Positions 14,670-26,288 are shown, numbered from the stretch's first letter. The stretch is DNA of 64,000 bases from Volvariella volvacea V23 (GCA_000349905.1 KB722737.1:1875359-1939358); one strand, 5' to 3'. Numbers and translations are program-made. Notes: generated by a model from the sequence alone, not told the origin.

Positions 14670-16080
14670 ATGGCCACCCTTTCCCCACATTCGCCGAAAG
14701 CCAGTCGTCCCAAGGGATCCACTCGTCGTCGAGCCGTCTCCCATCTCCCTCCGTATCACTCCCAGGAATCGCATGATGCCGCACTCAACGCCATCCGATC
14801 CTTTCTCAAGGCTACAACCTCTTATGACGCCTTTCCCGTCAGCTTCAGATTAATCGTCCTCGACACAAAGCTCAATGTCAAGAAGGCCCTGCAGTGTCTC
14901 CTGCTCAATGGTGCCCTTCCCTTCCCCCTTTTCCGATTCGTTTGACGCTCACTTCTGGACAGGCGTTGTCTCGGCACCGTTGTGGAACAGCGAGAAATCT
15001 CGCTTCGCGGGGATGCTGACCGTGCTCGATATTATTCATCTGATTCAATATTACTACCGCACCGCCACTTACGATTACGCTGCCATGGATGTTGAAACAT
15101 TTCGGCTTGAATCTCTGCGAGGTGTGTTCGTTGGTGCGATTAGCTCGACTCGTCACCCACTGTGCATCAGACATCGAAAAAGAACTGAATGTAGAACCTC
15201 CGCCCCTGCTTCGAGAACACCCTTCAAGTACCCTTTACGATGCAGCAAAGCTCCTCATTCAAACTCATGCCCGCCGACTACCATTACTTGATAATGACAC
15301 CGAAACTGGCCACGAGGTTATCGTATCGGTATTGACACAGTACCGACTTCTCAAGTTCATTTCAATAAATGTTTGTCCATCACTACCTGCATTGATCGTC
15401 AGGGACGTTTGAATGATATTCTCCTCAGTGTGCCAAAGAAGTTCAGCATTTGCACCTTTCATTGCGAAAATTAAATATCGGAACCTATGCAGCATCGCCA
15501 TACTCGACAGATAATCCCAATCCATTCTATCCTATCGCCACTGCACGGCTGGATTCGCGTGTGTTTGATGTAGTACACATGTTTTCCGAACGTTCCATTT
15601 CGGCGGTTCCCATAATCGATGATGATGGAGTGGTGGTGAATTTATATGAGACTGTGGATGTCATAGTACGCGTTGCACGATTCAGCTAGCGCATTCACAC
15701 CTGACTCGGGTCATTTCTTTTCAGACGCTCGTTCGCCTTGGAGTGTATCAATCCCTGGATCTCACCATCTCTGAGGCACTCAATCAACGCTCACCAGATT
15801 TTCCGGGTGTCGTGATATGCACAGCCTCGGATTCACTCAGCACTTTACTCCAGCTCATCAAGAAGCGAAGGGTTCACCGATTGGTTGTTGTAGAAGGCGA
15901 GGTACGTGACCTTTCATTTCGCGACCACGCCAACTGACGATTCTCCAGGAGGAAGAGAAACGAGGAGGAAAGATGGGAAGGCTTGTTGGGGTCATAACAC
16001 TCAGTGACGTCCTTCGCTATGTAATCGGCGAATTCGGGAGTGGGGGAGCTGAGGCTGACGGGAACAAAACAAATTCATGA
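14670..16080 (+). CDS. SNF4: SNF1/AMPK gamma regulatory subunit (Snf4-like, CBS domains)
   Basis: Exons 14670-14910, 14963-15121, 15171-15370, 15429-15665, 15725-15901 and 15949-16080 give 381 residues. The gamma subunit binds adenine nucleotides in paired CBS domains and controls the SNF1/AMPK kinase. Visible CBS signatures are NGVVSAPLW with GMLTVLDIIHLI, RLPLLD with SVLTQYRLLKFI, ISAVPIIDDDGVVVNLYETVDVI, and RVHRLVVV with LVGVITLSDVLRYVI, giving four repeats over residues ~60-370. The N-terminal ~35 residues are basic and low in complexity. The C-terminal tail is Gly-rich. Confidence 0.93.
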
Positions 16081-16281
16081 ACTGCAATGAAGATACGAGA
16101 GCACGACGTTATATATGTAGCATCATTGTGTACAATAGAGCACATCTGGAACCATATATTTCTCACAGGAGTTGGTGGAGTTTGTATTGACACGGGTTGT
16201 TCAGGTTCACCGTCACACGCCTCCCTTCTACCACCAGCACTCTCTTCATACCCTCTCTCCTCATACTTCATTCACTTCTAT

Positions 16282-17358
16282 ATGACAGCCATTCAAGCTG
16301 TATATATCCGAGGTTACGAGGAGCGCCCTACTCCAAAGCCTCACATCGTTTATAGAATAGAAATACAAGCGCACGTCCGGTCATGGCAGATGTGGCGACG
16401 CTACTCCGAGTTCGATGATCTCCATATCGAGCTGACCAAAAGTACAGGTTCAGCACCCCCTTATCCACTACCACCTAAACACAAGTTCTCTCTCTTTCGG
16501 AGCAGCCTCGATCCCAAGTCAATCGAACAAAGGAGGAACGAGCTCGAGAGCTATCTTCGCGCCATCATTGGTACCAAGGATGACAGATGGCGAGAGCACT
16601 ACGCTTTCAGAACCTTCCTTGGTATCCCAGCAGGCCGTGCCGGGACTCAAGTCGGTTCCTCTGCACAATTCACTCCAGCGTCATGGTTGGATGAGCACCA
16701 GGAGCTCCAGGTCCAGATCAGGGACATTCGTGCCGAGATTAACAGAAGAGATGCTCTTTCTGATAGAGGGGATATAGGTGCTTCACACAAAGCCAATGTC
16801 AATGCAAAAACCAAACTAGCTGCTGTTCTTTCAAGAATCGGATTATTGGGTGAAGGGTTAAAAGAGCTCTCCTTGGCTGGTATGACGCAGGGAGAGTTGC
16901 TGCGGAGAACAGACATGGTGGCAAGGTTACAGGACGAGTGCGAAAAGTTGGGGAAGATGGTGACAATTGCTCGACAAGTTTCACGAATGGACAGGATTGG
17001 CTCAAACGCTACCTCGACCGCTGAATCGGATCGAGAGCTGCTGCTTGGGACGAGTAGCACATCCGCTTCCAAGCCCATCACGAGAGTCTTTGGAGCTGCC
17101 CTTCAGCCTAGAGAGACTGAACAAACAAGGCCATTAGACGACGTTGGTCTACTTGGATTGCAGCAAGTTCAGATTCAGCAGCAGGACGAACAACTCTCGC
17201 AGCTGACCACAATCTTACAACGTCAGCGGCAATTGGGGGAGGCGATTGGCAGTGAGATACAGTCCCAGATCGAGGTGCTGGATGACTTGTCAGACAACGT
17301 GGACAGAGTCGGTGGCAAACTCGCAACCGCAAACAAGCAATTGCGACGGTTAGGGTGA
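16282..17358 (+). CDS. PX-domain Qc-SNARE, Vam7-like
   Basis: This is an intron-free gene of 358 residues, the only one of that kind in the window. The N-terminal PX domain (~3-120) has WRRYSEFDDLH and LPPKHKF, matching the phosphoinositide-binding pattern. The C-terminal ~65 residues form a SNARE coiled coil (QQDEQLSQLTTILQRQRQLG ... LDDLSDNVDRVGGKL) with a Gln at the zero layer expected of a Qc-SNARE. There is no transmembrane helix, as in yeast Vam7, which acts in homotypic vacuole fusion. The frame stays open to 16087, but the ATG at 16282 begins the conserved PX sequence and is the better start. Confidence 0.9.
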   Translation: MTAIQAVYIRGYEERPTPKPHIVYRIEIQAHVRSWQMWRRYSEFDDLHIELTKSTGSAPPYPLPPKHKFSLFRSSLDPKSIEQRRNELESYLRAIIGTKDDRWREHYAFRTFLGIPAGRAGTQVGSSAQFTPASWLDEHQELQVQIRDIRAEINRRDALSDRGDIGASHKANVNAKTKLAAVLSRIGLLGEGLKELSLAGMTQGELLRRTDMVARLQDECEKLGKMVTIARQVSRMDRIGSNATSTAESDRELLLGTSSTSASKPITRVFGAALQPRETEQTRPLDDVGLLGLQQVQIQQQDEQLSQLTTILQRQRQLGEAIGSEIQSQIEVLDDLSDNVDRVGGKLATANKQLRRLG

Positions 17359-17446
17359 TTGGGATCATCCTGAGAGGGTCTGTATAATAATGCTATTATA
17401 TTGAATGTATTGTGTATATAGTCTACCTAATGGTTGGATTCCAAGT

Positions 17447-18613
17447 TCATGGCGATTTTGTCAGGTACTTGCCAACGCCCTGATAAATACTAGGATTAGG
17501 GGCACCACTAGAGTAAAGCAATCGCGTAGGACGCACCTCATAACAGGCTATCATGATCCCACAAGCCGGCGCGATCTTGGCCACTCGGGGCATGAGTCCA
17601 GCAAATAGTGCAGAAACGCCCTCTGTTCGGGCGATATGGGACATCAATGATATCGTACCTACTATTCGTGCATTGGAACCGGACATTAGCAATGCTTGAC
17701 GGCGCGTTTTAAGCACATCGAATGGAGAAGTAAGCAGGGCGGCCGTCACTCCACTGACTGCACCGCTGCTAAAGGCAACTGCGGGTCCTTGGTGGCCATG
17801 GTTCCGAAATTCGCCTTTCCACGCCTCATAACTCGCCCAGTAGATTCCAGAAAAAGGTACATCTCGCCACAGTGTTGGACCTAATCCACGCCAAAGACAT
17901 CTTATCCCCTGTTTGTGGACTAATGCTCTCACGGAAGTTAGCACGGAACGAAGGGTATGTGGGTTGTCGGGTGAAAGCGGGGTGGATTGTAAATTTGTCC
18001 GAATCAATTCCAATGGAGACATAACAGACGTTATGAAGGTGCGTGCAAGTATACCGGAGACCAACGGGACGAGGGCTTTCGAGGGTATTGCTGGTGGGAG
18101 AACAACATTCAGGAGGTGATCGTACGTCAGGATGTAAGACGTTGAGGATGGAACACCGATCAGGCTGAAAACATAAGGAACGATGCAATTGCAGAAGTAG
18201 AACAAGACTCACAGGGAAGTACCCGCGCCCTTCCACAGGCCACGCACACCCTCCGCATTCCATATATGCCGAACGGCGTCAAGGAATCCGTTCACCCGCT
18301 CCGTGCGAAACACGCCCTGGTCCCATATACACACAACCTCTGTGGCGATGGGTCTCGCCAGCGACGACATTTTCCGGACGCATGTCACGGACGAGGGCTG
18401 ACAACAAGTATTAGATGGAGGACGGGGGAACAGAGGCTTAGGGACAGGAGGCTGGGTCTGTAACCTCGTTTTGACGACGTCAAAGGGTGTCACTGGGACA
18501 ATTTTAATAAACAAGGGCTGTATAGGATGTGAATTGAAGGGGAGCGCACTTGTGAGGGCGGTCATGGTAGAGCCCGTGGCAGCAGCCACGAACTTTGCGT
18601 GGAAGGGATCCAT
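17447..18613 (-). CDS. mitochondrial carrier, Mtm1/SLC25A39-40-like
   Basis: Exons 18550-18613, 18213-18492, 17537-18164 and 17447-17479 encode 334 residues. Carrier signatures are present in each third: TPFDVVKTRLQ, SPLELIRTNLQ and SPFDVLKTRRQ. The insert after the first signature and the IPSTxxY-like VPSSTSYILTYD stretch fit the Mtm1/SLC25A39-40 branch, tied to mitochondrial glutathione, manganese and iron homeostasis. The last intron is 57 nt, has no stop and is in frame, so retention would only add 19 residues; the spliced form gives the expected CYEGVGKYL ending. It is convergent with the Vam7-like gene. Confidence 0.87.
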
Positions 18614-18914
18614 TCAGCGGATGGGGAGGGGGAAGGGCGGGGACGTTGAGATGACGGGTGTGACACAAAGATTTGACAAAGATTTGATTCTAAATTATCT
18701 GATAACCATATTCCGGCCACATCGGCCGGCGGGGATGGGATCCGGGGGGTCACGTGGGAGTCGTTGGCAAATCTGATGAGACCAAGACCACAACGACGAC
18801 GACAATCTCTGCTCAGCCTGAATCCAATCTTTGTTTTCACCTTTGCCATTTCAATTCCTCTTTTTGTGTTTGTAGTCTCTTACCTCTATTCTCCCACCTA
18901 ATACCGCCTCCTTC
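18614..18914. promoter_or_regulatory. divergent promoter between mitochondrial carrier and eIF4E
   Basis: This 301-bp region separates two start codons facing away from each other. It holds a CACGTG E-box at 18751-18756 and a perfect inverted repeat CCGGCC-5 nt-GGCCGG at 18713-18729. No convincing TATA box is seen. CACGTG is bound by bHLH factors such as Cbf1/Pho4/USF types in fungi; use here is inference. Confidence 0.45.
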
Positions 18915-20031
18915 ATGGCCTCCACCTCCACACTATCTGGTGCTGCCCTTGAGGCCTCCAGAGCCGCCCTTTCGGCTGCATTGAGCGATCACCCAGATGC
19001 GACAGAGAAGGTCCTGGGAGATGAGGGTGAGGTTCAGGAGGTGAATATGGAGGCCCAGGCCGAGGGAATCCGGACTGTCTTCAGTGATCCTACCAATTTC
19101 AACGTCAAGGTGATCATCAAAATGGCTTGTCGCAAACCGACATCCCTTACGCCCTCTCTTTCTAGCATCCGTTGTACTCGCCGTGGACTCTCTGGTTCGA
19201 TTCTCCCCTCACCAAGGGGCGCAATCTTCCGCAGACACCCATTTCAGCCTTCCCGCAAACACCAATCCCTCAAACGCCTGGCGCTGCTGCCGCACAAGGA
19301 TGGATGGAGGATATTAAACGCGTTATTAGCTTTGATAGTGTCGAAGAGTTCTGGGGGTGATTATCTCTCTTCCCTGCCTGTCCTACTGCTCACAATGCCG
19401 CGTGATCAGGTTGTATAACAACATTGTACCACCATCTCAGCTCCCACAACGAGCAAACTACTATTTGTTCAAGGTTTGTGTCTCTCACTTCCCGCCCCAC
19501 ATTAGCCGCCCTGACGCCTTTTTTACGCAGGAGGGTATCATCCCAGCTTGGGAAGATGAGGCCAACAAAAATGGTGGTAAATGGAGCATCCAGCTGCCTA
19601 AAGAAAAAAATAGAGGGAACATAGATAAAATGTGGTTATACACAGTAAGTAACATTGTTACACTGTCCACAGTTTCCATCAACCGGGCTCCTGTTGTGCA
19701 GATGCTTGCAGCCATTGGCGAGACATTCGATCCTCACTTGAGTACGACTGATGGAAGTGGCGGCGTATCACTTATCACCGGCGTCATCGTGTCTGCCCGA
19801 CCCCAGTTCTACCGAATATCGGTATGGACCCGTCTTGCGCCGGCGGTAACTGAAGCAGATGGGTTGCTTGATCGAATTCAATCTATCGGTCGCCACTTCA
19901 AAATGTCGGTTCTCGGATACAACGAGAGTCAGCGATTAGCTGGGCCTTTAGCAACGGAAGTTGAGTTTCAGTCCCATAAAGACACAGAAAAGAAGGGCAA
20001 GGGAGGTAAAAATATGAAGATTATCGTATAG
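18915..20031 (+). CDS. translation initiation factor eIF4E, cap-binding
   Basis: Exons 18915-19109, 19166-19356, 19410-19473, 19531-19644 and 19702-20031 give 297 residues, longer than yeast eIF4E because of N-terminal (~65 residues) and internal Pro-rich extensions. It binds the mRNA m7G cap. The core begins with HPLYSPWTLWFD and continues with FDSVEEFWGLYNNI, which includes the eIF4G-contact Trp, then YYLFKEGIIPAWED and GGKWSIQLPK. The C-terminal part (ITGVIVSARPQFYRISVW) matches the cap-binding fold. It ends in a Lys-rich tail. Confidence 0.93.
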
Positions 20032-20253
20032 AGTGTTCAAAATATCCGAGGACTACATCCACGACGACATGGTCATTCTTGCACTGCCCGAGCTTGTGTT
20101 ACGATATGACGCTTGTTAGTAGCAAAGTGGGGCTATGTTCACTTGGCGGAGCTATCATTATGGCGACACGGTCCCCGTGCTGATAGCCTCCGCAGTTGCC
20201 TATATATGACCAATTGATTATTGCACCCTTGCACATCGATTAACATCATCCTC

Positions 20254-22010
20254 ATGCCGGTTCACTCTTTCCTAGCGTCAATCGCAGACAAGGCCCAGTC
20301 GGCCATTAGTCATCTCCCTGCAGCTGCTCATCGACCCAACAGCCCTGACAGTGCCACTCAGCCAACCGCAAACGAATCGGCAGGCGCCAGTTATGGGGGT
20401 TATAAATCCCATGCGCTTGAATCAATTCAGCACCAGCTTCGTCAATTTGGTCAACAATACTCGTAAGGATATCAAGCATCACCCGAAGATTGTGTGATTT
20501 GACAGAGTGTTAGGAGTGCTACCCCCGTGCAGAAAATCATTACGACTGAGAAAGGAGTTGCCATCGATTTTGATAGCGTTTCGCGGGACTCCAAGGCACA
20601 CANNNNNNNNNNNNNNNNNNNNNNNNNNNNNNNNNNNNNNNNNNNNNNNNNNNNNNNNNNNNNNNNNNNNNNNNNNNNNNNNNNNNNNNNNNNNNNNNNN
20701 NNATCGTCCTCATATTGGTACCAGTAACGGATCGCCTTGCCTATCTTAATTTTGTGCAAGGTTCACTAGCTGGCACACTAGCAACTAAACTAGACGCTGC
20801 AAGGTTTCCACTTAAAGCTCTCCGGGATGCTGAGAATGCTTTGGCTCCACGCCGCACTCAACGAGCTAACTTGCAAACCCAGATAGTGCGGCTTGAGCAT
20901 GACCAGCAGAGGGGAGGAGAAAGAAAGATTGCAGAGCTAAGGGATCAAATTAGAAAGGCTGAACAGGAGGATCTCCAGCAAGAGAAGGAGATTGAATTGC
21001 TCAAGCGCAAGGCCATCCGCGAGAGCGAAAATGCCAAATGGGAGGCCATCCGTGAAGTATGGATTTTTCTTCAATGTTATTATCGTAGCTGATCACAAAA
21101 AATCGTATAGTATGGCGAGAAACTTGTTCTGCTCTCCCAAGCTGCAGCTCCGATTATTGCTGCATTACCTTCTTTACCACCCACTCCTACCAATCCCTAT
21201 ACCGGCGCTCAAGCCACTGGGGCAGCAAGGGCTTCGCTTCAGCGTGCACTTGACAACTACAAGACTGGCCACATCAATTTGACGCCTCTTGCCTCTGACC
21301 TCGATACGCGTAGCTTTGGTGAAAGTCACGCCAGTGAACTATCAAGCATTCATTCACAGTCTGTACCAGCCTTTGCCAATGTACCTGGTCCAGGATCCCA
21401 TAGCCCCACGATACCTGTAGGAATAACTCAGCCTTCTCATCCAGCGTCCGCAGAACCAGCTCCAATCCCGGCACCGGCACCGGCACCAATTCCACCAACT
21501 GCACCACCATCATCACCCGGATCCACCTTCTCCCCACTCTCATCTGCATCGGCAGTCAATCCTGCTGCTGTCTACCCATCTAGCACTCCCCATCCAGGTT
21601 ACGATAGGCCGCATGTTCATTATGGTGTCCCTCCTGCTGCTTCACCCTCCGTGATTCCGGTAGCAGCCAGCTCACCGCCAATGGCCCCTATCTCTACACC
21701 TGCCCCTGTTACAGATGATCGACAACCCAGCGAACAGCAACACCTTGCTGCTGGGCCAAGCGCAGCCGGGAAGCTTGACAGCGCCGAAGAGAAGAAGCGC
21801 CCTGCTGGAACACCTCAAGCAGGTCCATCAAACCCCAGTCCCCCTGCTCCCGCTAGCACACCCAAGTACGAAAGTGCGGAAGAAGAGAAGCGACGACTAG
21901 AACGTGAAGAACGGGAAAGAATACTAAGAGGAGAGACACAGCAAGGATCATACCCCCCAGACAAGAAAGACAAAGATGATGATCTACCTCCATCGTATCA
22001 GGAAATCTAA
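20254..22010 (+). CDS. PIL1: eisosome core component Pil1/Lsp1-like BAR protein, interrupted by an assembly gap
   Basis: Pil1/Lsp1 proteins form a BAR-domain coat on plasma-membrane furrows (eisosomes). Exon 1 is 20254-20462. Exon 2 starts at 20508 (VRSATPVQKIITTEKGVA) and runs into the gap at 20603-20702. Exon 3 resumes about 20725 (TDRLAYLNFVQGSLAGTLA) and ends at 21056; exon 4 is 21111-22010. The sequence has the family core KLDAARFPLKALRDAENAL and LEHDQQRGGERKIAELRDQI. The C-terminal ~245 residues are Pro/Ala/Ser-rich and end in a Glu/Arg helix and LPPSYQEI, a PPxY-like motif. Roughly 20 residues plus one intron are probably hidden, close to the 100-N length. Confidence 0.9.
20603..20702. 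other. assembly gap, 100 N
   Basis: Exactly 100 N inside the Pil1-like gene. Family comparison suggests that it hides the end of exon 2, a short intron and the first bases of exon 3. Confidence 0.99.
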
Positions 22011-22187
22011 TGTGGGTGTCGTTGTGCACAATGGCTTGAATTTATCAGTATGCACCTGTGGAATGACGTTTGTGTGGTGTAAAGTGCTATTACTCGATAT
22101 ATACTCTTTCTTGTATCTCTTTATGGAAATGTGGACCAAGCTCTAATAGATACTGCCCTGCGCTCTGATCAATTGTCTGTCACAGTA

Positions 22188-23275
22188 TCACAGTCCTTGA
22201 GACTGCAGCTCTGGGTGTTGCTCTAAAAAACTCTTCAGCGTGTTGCCTTCTTGTTCGCGGACAGCTTCACGTAATCGAAGAAACTGAGAATTTATACGAT
22301 GCTGTTAAAATCCCGGTTCGGACACAGTGATTCTGCCAACATACCCTCTGCTCCTCCGTCAGGGTGCGCATATTCAGTTTTTCAGCGGTCGCTTGCATGT
22401 GTACCAAGAGTGTCTGAGGATTAAGGCTCACCTGAATCATCCTAGCCGATTCCCGAAAGTGAAGGGACTCACCCGTATGGAACGGCTGCTCAGGCCTCGA
22501 TAATTTGCAATGCGCTCCATTGGAATTGACTCCGCCTGAAGAAGGCCCATTTGTTGTTGGAGATATACAACATAATGCTCGAGGCACTCTAAGTAATGGC
22601 GCTTCTTCTCGTGAGAGGATATACTATCAGCGATAGTTCAGGCTTCCAAATAGCCTAGACAGATACGATTGGCTTACGGTTCTGGTGGTTGCGTGACCCC
22701 TGGTGTTCGCATGACAATACGTCGTTTACTTGGTCGCGGAGTCTCTCTTTTGGTCTCAGAGTACGGATCCTCGTTGCCCTTAGCGGCGAGCTCCATGAGC
22801 ATCTCGCTGGGTGTAGGGAATGTGTGGGCGGGGGCACTTGCATCTTGCGGTGTGAAAACCGGCTCCCATGTCGGATAACTAAGAGGTGTCGAGGGGTCAC
22901 AAGATAAATGTGTCGCTTCCTGGGGAGGGAGCAGTAGCTCCTCTAAGCTAGAGATGGAAACCTGGTCAGGAAAGGCTCGGTGCTCCTGCGGGTGCAGAGT
23001 CGCTGCAATGTGCGAGGGTCGGGGCGCCTCATAATTTGATGGATGTGCAGCGAATCCACGCTCTGCCATTGACCAGATACTGTCCGCAACATTGTTTATA
23101 TGAGAAGACAAAGGGAGGTATTCCCCGTAAAATTGCGTGGTTCCATGGGGAAGGACGTGCTACTCGCCGTTCAGTGATCAAATTAGAGCTGCAGAGGCTA
23201 CCTTACAGGGTCATCCAGGGCCTGGAGGGCATGCATAGGGGCAGGATAAGGAGACTCTTGAGCACAGTGGTTCAT
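22188..23275 (-). CDS. conserved fungal protein of unknown function, possible DNA-binding helix region
   Basis: Exons 23207-23275, 22678-23159, 22473-22623, 22345-22413 and 22188-22301 give 294 residues with all phases matching. The N-terminal two thirds are low in complexity and Pro-rich and carry a basic patch (RPSKRRIVMR). The C-terminal third is helical and conserved-looking: HEKKRHYLECLEHYVVYLQQ with leucine-zipper-like spacing, then PMERIANYRGLSSRSIRTL and HRINSQFLRLREAVRE. This layout suggests a transcription regulator of bZIP-like type, but I cannot assign a family. It is divergent from the next gene over ~700 bp and convergent with the Pil1-like gene. Confidence 0.7.
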
Positions 23276-23981
23276 GTGGAGCCCGGGTGACTAGAGTTTT
23301 CCAAAAGCCTGGGTTATATAGAAAGGCGAAAGAATACGGGACCCGGAAGTGCGGGATAGTGACACCAGATTGGTCGAATCTTGAGCTAGTGTGGAGCTGT
23401 CGGTTATGTAAAGAGGATCACTGCAAATCTGCACAGCGCCAAGTTGGCCATTCGGTTGCTTGAAGCAGGATTTGCCTCATGATCGAGGTGCAGAGCAAAT
23501 ATAAGACTTCCAGAAACACGTCCTCGCTTGCGAATTGCGCATCTCGGAGGAGACGTACTGGCTTAAAGCAGAGTGCCGTCGACCTGAATGGGAAGCAAGC
23601 CAATCAATCAGTCAACCAGCCTGTCGTATTTTATGGCTGTTTGCAGGAGAATGAGGAAATCCACATACTCAGTCCTGATTCTCCAGTCGCATCCTAAAAT
23701 GTCGGTGTCCAATTACCAGGACAATGAAAGCGGCTAATGAGGGTCATTGGGTGAGGACACGCTGAACGAATGAATGCAGCAAGAGGGGACGAGATGCAGT
23801 GTAGTCGCTAGCGCCGGGAGTGGACGACGGCTTGCTCCTAGATTCGCAGGAGATACATCCAGGGCAGACGGAATCTTCTCATTAGATCTTGATAGAGCGC
23901 GGATCGATGTATGCTCGTTGCCTTCGATCTTGCTCTTAAAATCCCTTTTACACAGTTCTCCCGTCCCCACCCCAACAAACC
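23276..23981. other. intergenic region between divergent unknown genes, no gene seen
   Basis: The 706 bases hold only short ORFs in several frames with no conserved look and no consistent splice structure. The half near 23982 is richer in pyrimidines (a TCCCGTCCCCACCCC run just before the ATG) and is the likely promoter and leader of the downstream gene. Nothing else is recognised. Confidence 0.6.
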
Positions 23982-24682
23982 ATGGCCTCTTTCACACCCG
24001 CTCGCTTTTACGACTCCCCATCTCCCAGCGATTCGTCCCACTCTAGTTCTGACTTGCCCGCCGTTTCACATACAAATAGATTAAACATTGCCCACCCATA
24101 TGCTCGGTTGTACGCCAAAAGAGACGAGGTGAAGCGCAGAAAGATCTGGAATCACGCGTTGGAAAAATCCTTGTTCACCCCTTACGAACTGTAGTGATGC
24201 TTTTACGACCTCGTCTGGATTGCTTGCACTGATTTCTGGTAGATCAACATTGGGCGCGCCTCAGCGACGTACCATTTACATATCGAGCTTAGAAGCATAC
24301 ATCGACAAGATGCATGCACGGCTTCTAGAGTGAGTATGCCACCATCCAGAACGATGCATCCTCTAACGGACTTGCAGATTGGGGTATTGGCCGGTGGCCT
24401 TCAACGAGCTGGAGCCCTACAAGGGCCTCAACTCCAAAACAGCCAAGGTAGGAAACGCATTGCATGCCGTATGAACGCACCTGACTACTCTCATAGAGCA
24501 TGGTTGCTGCACTTCAACACGATGCCTCGCTAGCTAGACTTAAACTCCTTGAGCTGGAGCGTGCAGTAAGCCCTCATTCCCTCCCGTGTTCAGAGAAGAC
24601 TCAAGTAATCTACTAGAATGACAACCTTCAGCGGATACTGTACAGTGCGAACTCACATTACTCGAGGAATCTAGACGAGTGA
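23982..24682 (+). CDS. conserved basidiomycete protein of unknown function
   Basis: Exons 23982-24190, 24243-24329, 24378-24447, 24497-24565 and 24617-24682 encode 166 residues. After a Ser/Pro-rich first ~35 residues comes a helical, charged body: HPYARLYAKRDEVKRRKIWN, APQRRTIYISSLEAYIDKMH, PVAFNELEPYKGLNSKTAK and a coiled coil LARLKLLELERAND. I recall similar short helical proteins in other basidiomycetes but no function. Five phase-consistent exons with conserved-looking sequence across every junction make it a secure gene. Confidence 0.78.
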
Positions 24683-25518
24683 ATTAATAGCATATGGATA
24701 GCTTGTGGTCATCGGCCGTCCGGATATTTTGTCATTATATTGTGAACTTCACCTAGTGCGCGATATACACCCTACTTGATGAGCGCTTTCCTTGATCCGC
24801 TATTGAAACGTGCCTTGGCGCTTGGGGCAACAACTAGTTCGTTCGGTTTGTAATTGGCGATGCTCAGATGTAACGTGTATCTCTGGCGTTGGGCTAGGGT
24901 AGTCCATGACGAATATGCACCAAAGGCTGCCAATTTTGTCGGGGTTCTTTTCCACTAGAAGAGATAAATAGAGTTTGGAACGTTGTAACCTGTTCAGTCG
25001 TCACCACAAAACAGCTTCTCGACTTCCGCCAACAGCAATAAATGACAGGCGGCTCGCGCAGAGAAGTGGAGCAAAGATCTGTAAAAGATTTCAGAGCCCT
25101 CGTTGCAACCGGACTTGGCTGAACACCACATCAGAATGGCATCTTAAACGTAAGCGATGGCGGAAAGGCAGAAGTTTAATAGGCCAATCGCAGTCGCAAC
25201 AGCTCAATCTGGGCAGATTGGTACGTACGAGATGCACCGACTGGAAACGACCATCAGATGCATTGAGTGCTTCTGTGCAGACCGGGGACCGTACGCGAGC
25301 ACACAAAACTGGCAGTGCAGCGGCAGGAAAGGGGGCACGACTGCAGCCTCGGTAGCAAAACTGCAAGTACAGTCTGGTTTGTGACGTCGGAGCGAACAGG
25401 CGTCTAGGTAAAAGAGGATTTACAAGCTCAAGCGGGTACTGAGATGAAATCAACATGATGAGCAGATATTGGGGAGATAGCAGAGAAGACTGACAGGTAG
25501 ATATGGTACAAGAATTAA
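24683..25518. other. intergenic region between convergent genes, no gene seen
   Basis: This 836-bp stretch between two 3' ends is the longest apparently empty part of the window. A minus-strand ORF of 121 codons (25091-25456) has Cys/Arg/Leu-rich random-looking composition, no usable introns and no motif, so I treat it as chance. A non-coding RNA gene cannot be excluded, but I see no tRNA, snRNA or snoRNA signature. Confidence 0.6.
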
Positions 25519-26288
25519 TTATGCATTATCCTCTTCCTGGTAAGTGAATTTATGCTTGCCCGGCAGTGCGACTTCGGTCATTCCCCTCCCACTTCCCGTT
25601 ACTCCCACTGCACATCCGTCAGCGCGGGGGATCGGTCCGGACAAGCGGGACACACACCTTTGCCCAGCGGGTTATCCGGTGTCTTGAATATGCTCGTGCC
25701 AGCCACGCCAGCAATATGCACACCCTTCTTCTCCGACTTCTTGGCAAATTTCTGCCAGTTTGCCTGCTTCACCATCTGCTCTTTCGCCTTTTGCGCCCGA
25801 GCCTCGAGCTTCTTTTCGTTCTTCTTCTTCTTCTTCTCCCTCTCCTCCTCCTCCGCCTTGCTAAGCTTGCGCTTCGTCGCCTGTGTATTCGTATTGTAGT
25901 TCGGAGGGAGTGCTTTGATTTCAGACGCTTTTATGAGCTCTGTTGTGTTATAACCTTTGAAAACGATACTGTAAACGCGATTTTCCGCAGAGCCACCAAT
26001 AGACGTGATTCGAGCAGGGTACCATTGTCCATCTCCAGAGTATTTTGCTAGGCACTCATCGCCAGCGGACCAGGATTGCGATGGCGCAGAGGATGATGCT
26101 TTTCTGGAGTCAGACTTGGATGACGACGATGCCGTCCCGTTCTGCGACAGTGCAGTTCGTGTTAGGTCGATTAGTTGCACAAGCTGATCACGAAGGGAAG
26201 CGAGTTCGGTATTTTCTGGGTCAGCTGACAGCGCCTCCTCCACTTGAGAAAGTTGCACTTCATATGCTTCCAGGTCCGTCTTATCCAT
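25519..26288 (-). CDS. Tudor-domain splicing factor SPF30 (SMN-related)
   Basis: Exons 25658-26288 and 25519-25607 encode 239 residues. SPF30/SMNDC1 joins U2 and tri-snRNP during spliceosome assembly through a Tudor domain that reads dimethyl-arginine. The N-terminal helix (DLEAYEVQLSQVEEAL) is followed by the Tudor domain at ~78-135 (WSAGDECLAKYSGDGQWYPA ... VVFKGYNTTELI-like VFKGYNTTE). A Lys/Glu-rich coiled coil comes next, and the C-terminal signature is NWQKFAKKSEKKGV with SIFKTPDNPLGKVGV. The last intron restores the GKVGVTGSGRGMT ending. Confidence 0.92.

Noticed and set aside
25091..25456. Minus-strand ORF of 121 codons in the empty region
   Set aside because: Cys/Arg/Leu-rich random composition, no motif, no intron structure and no start context; treated as chance.
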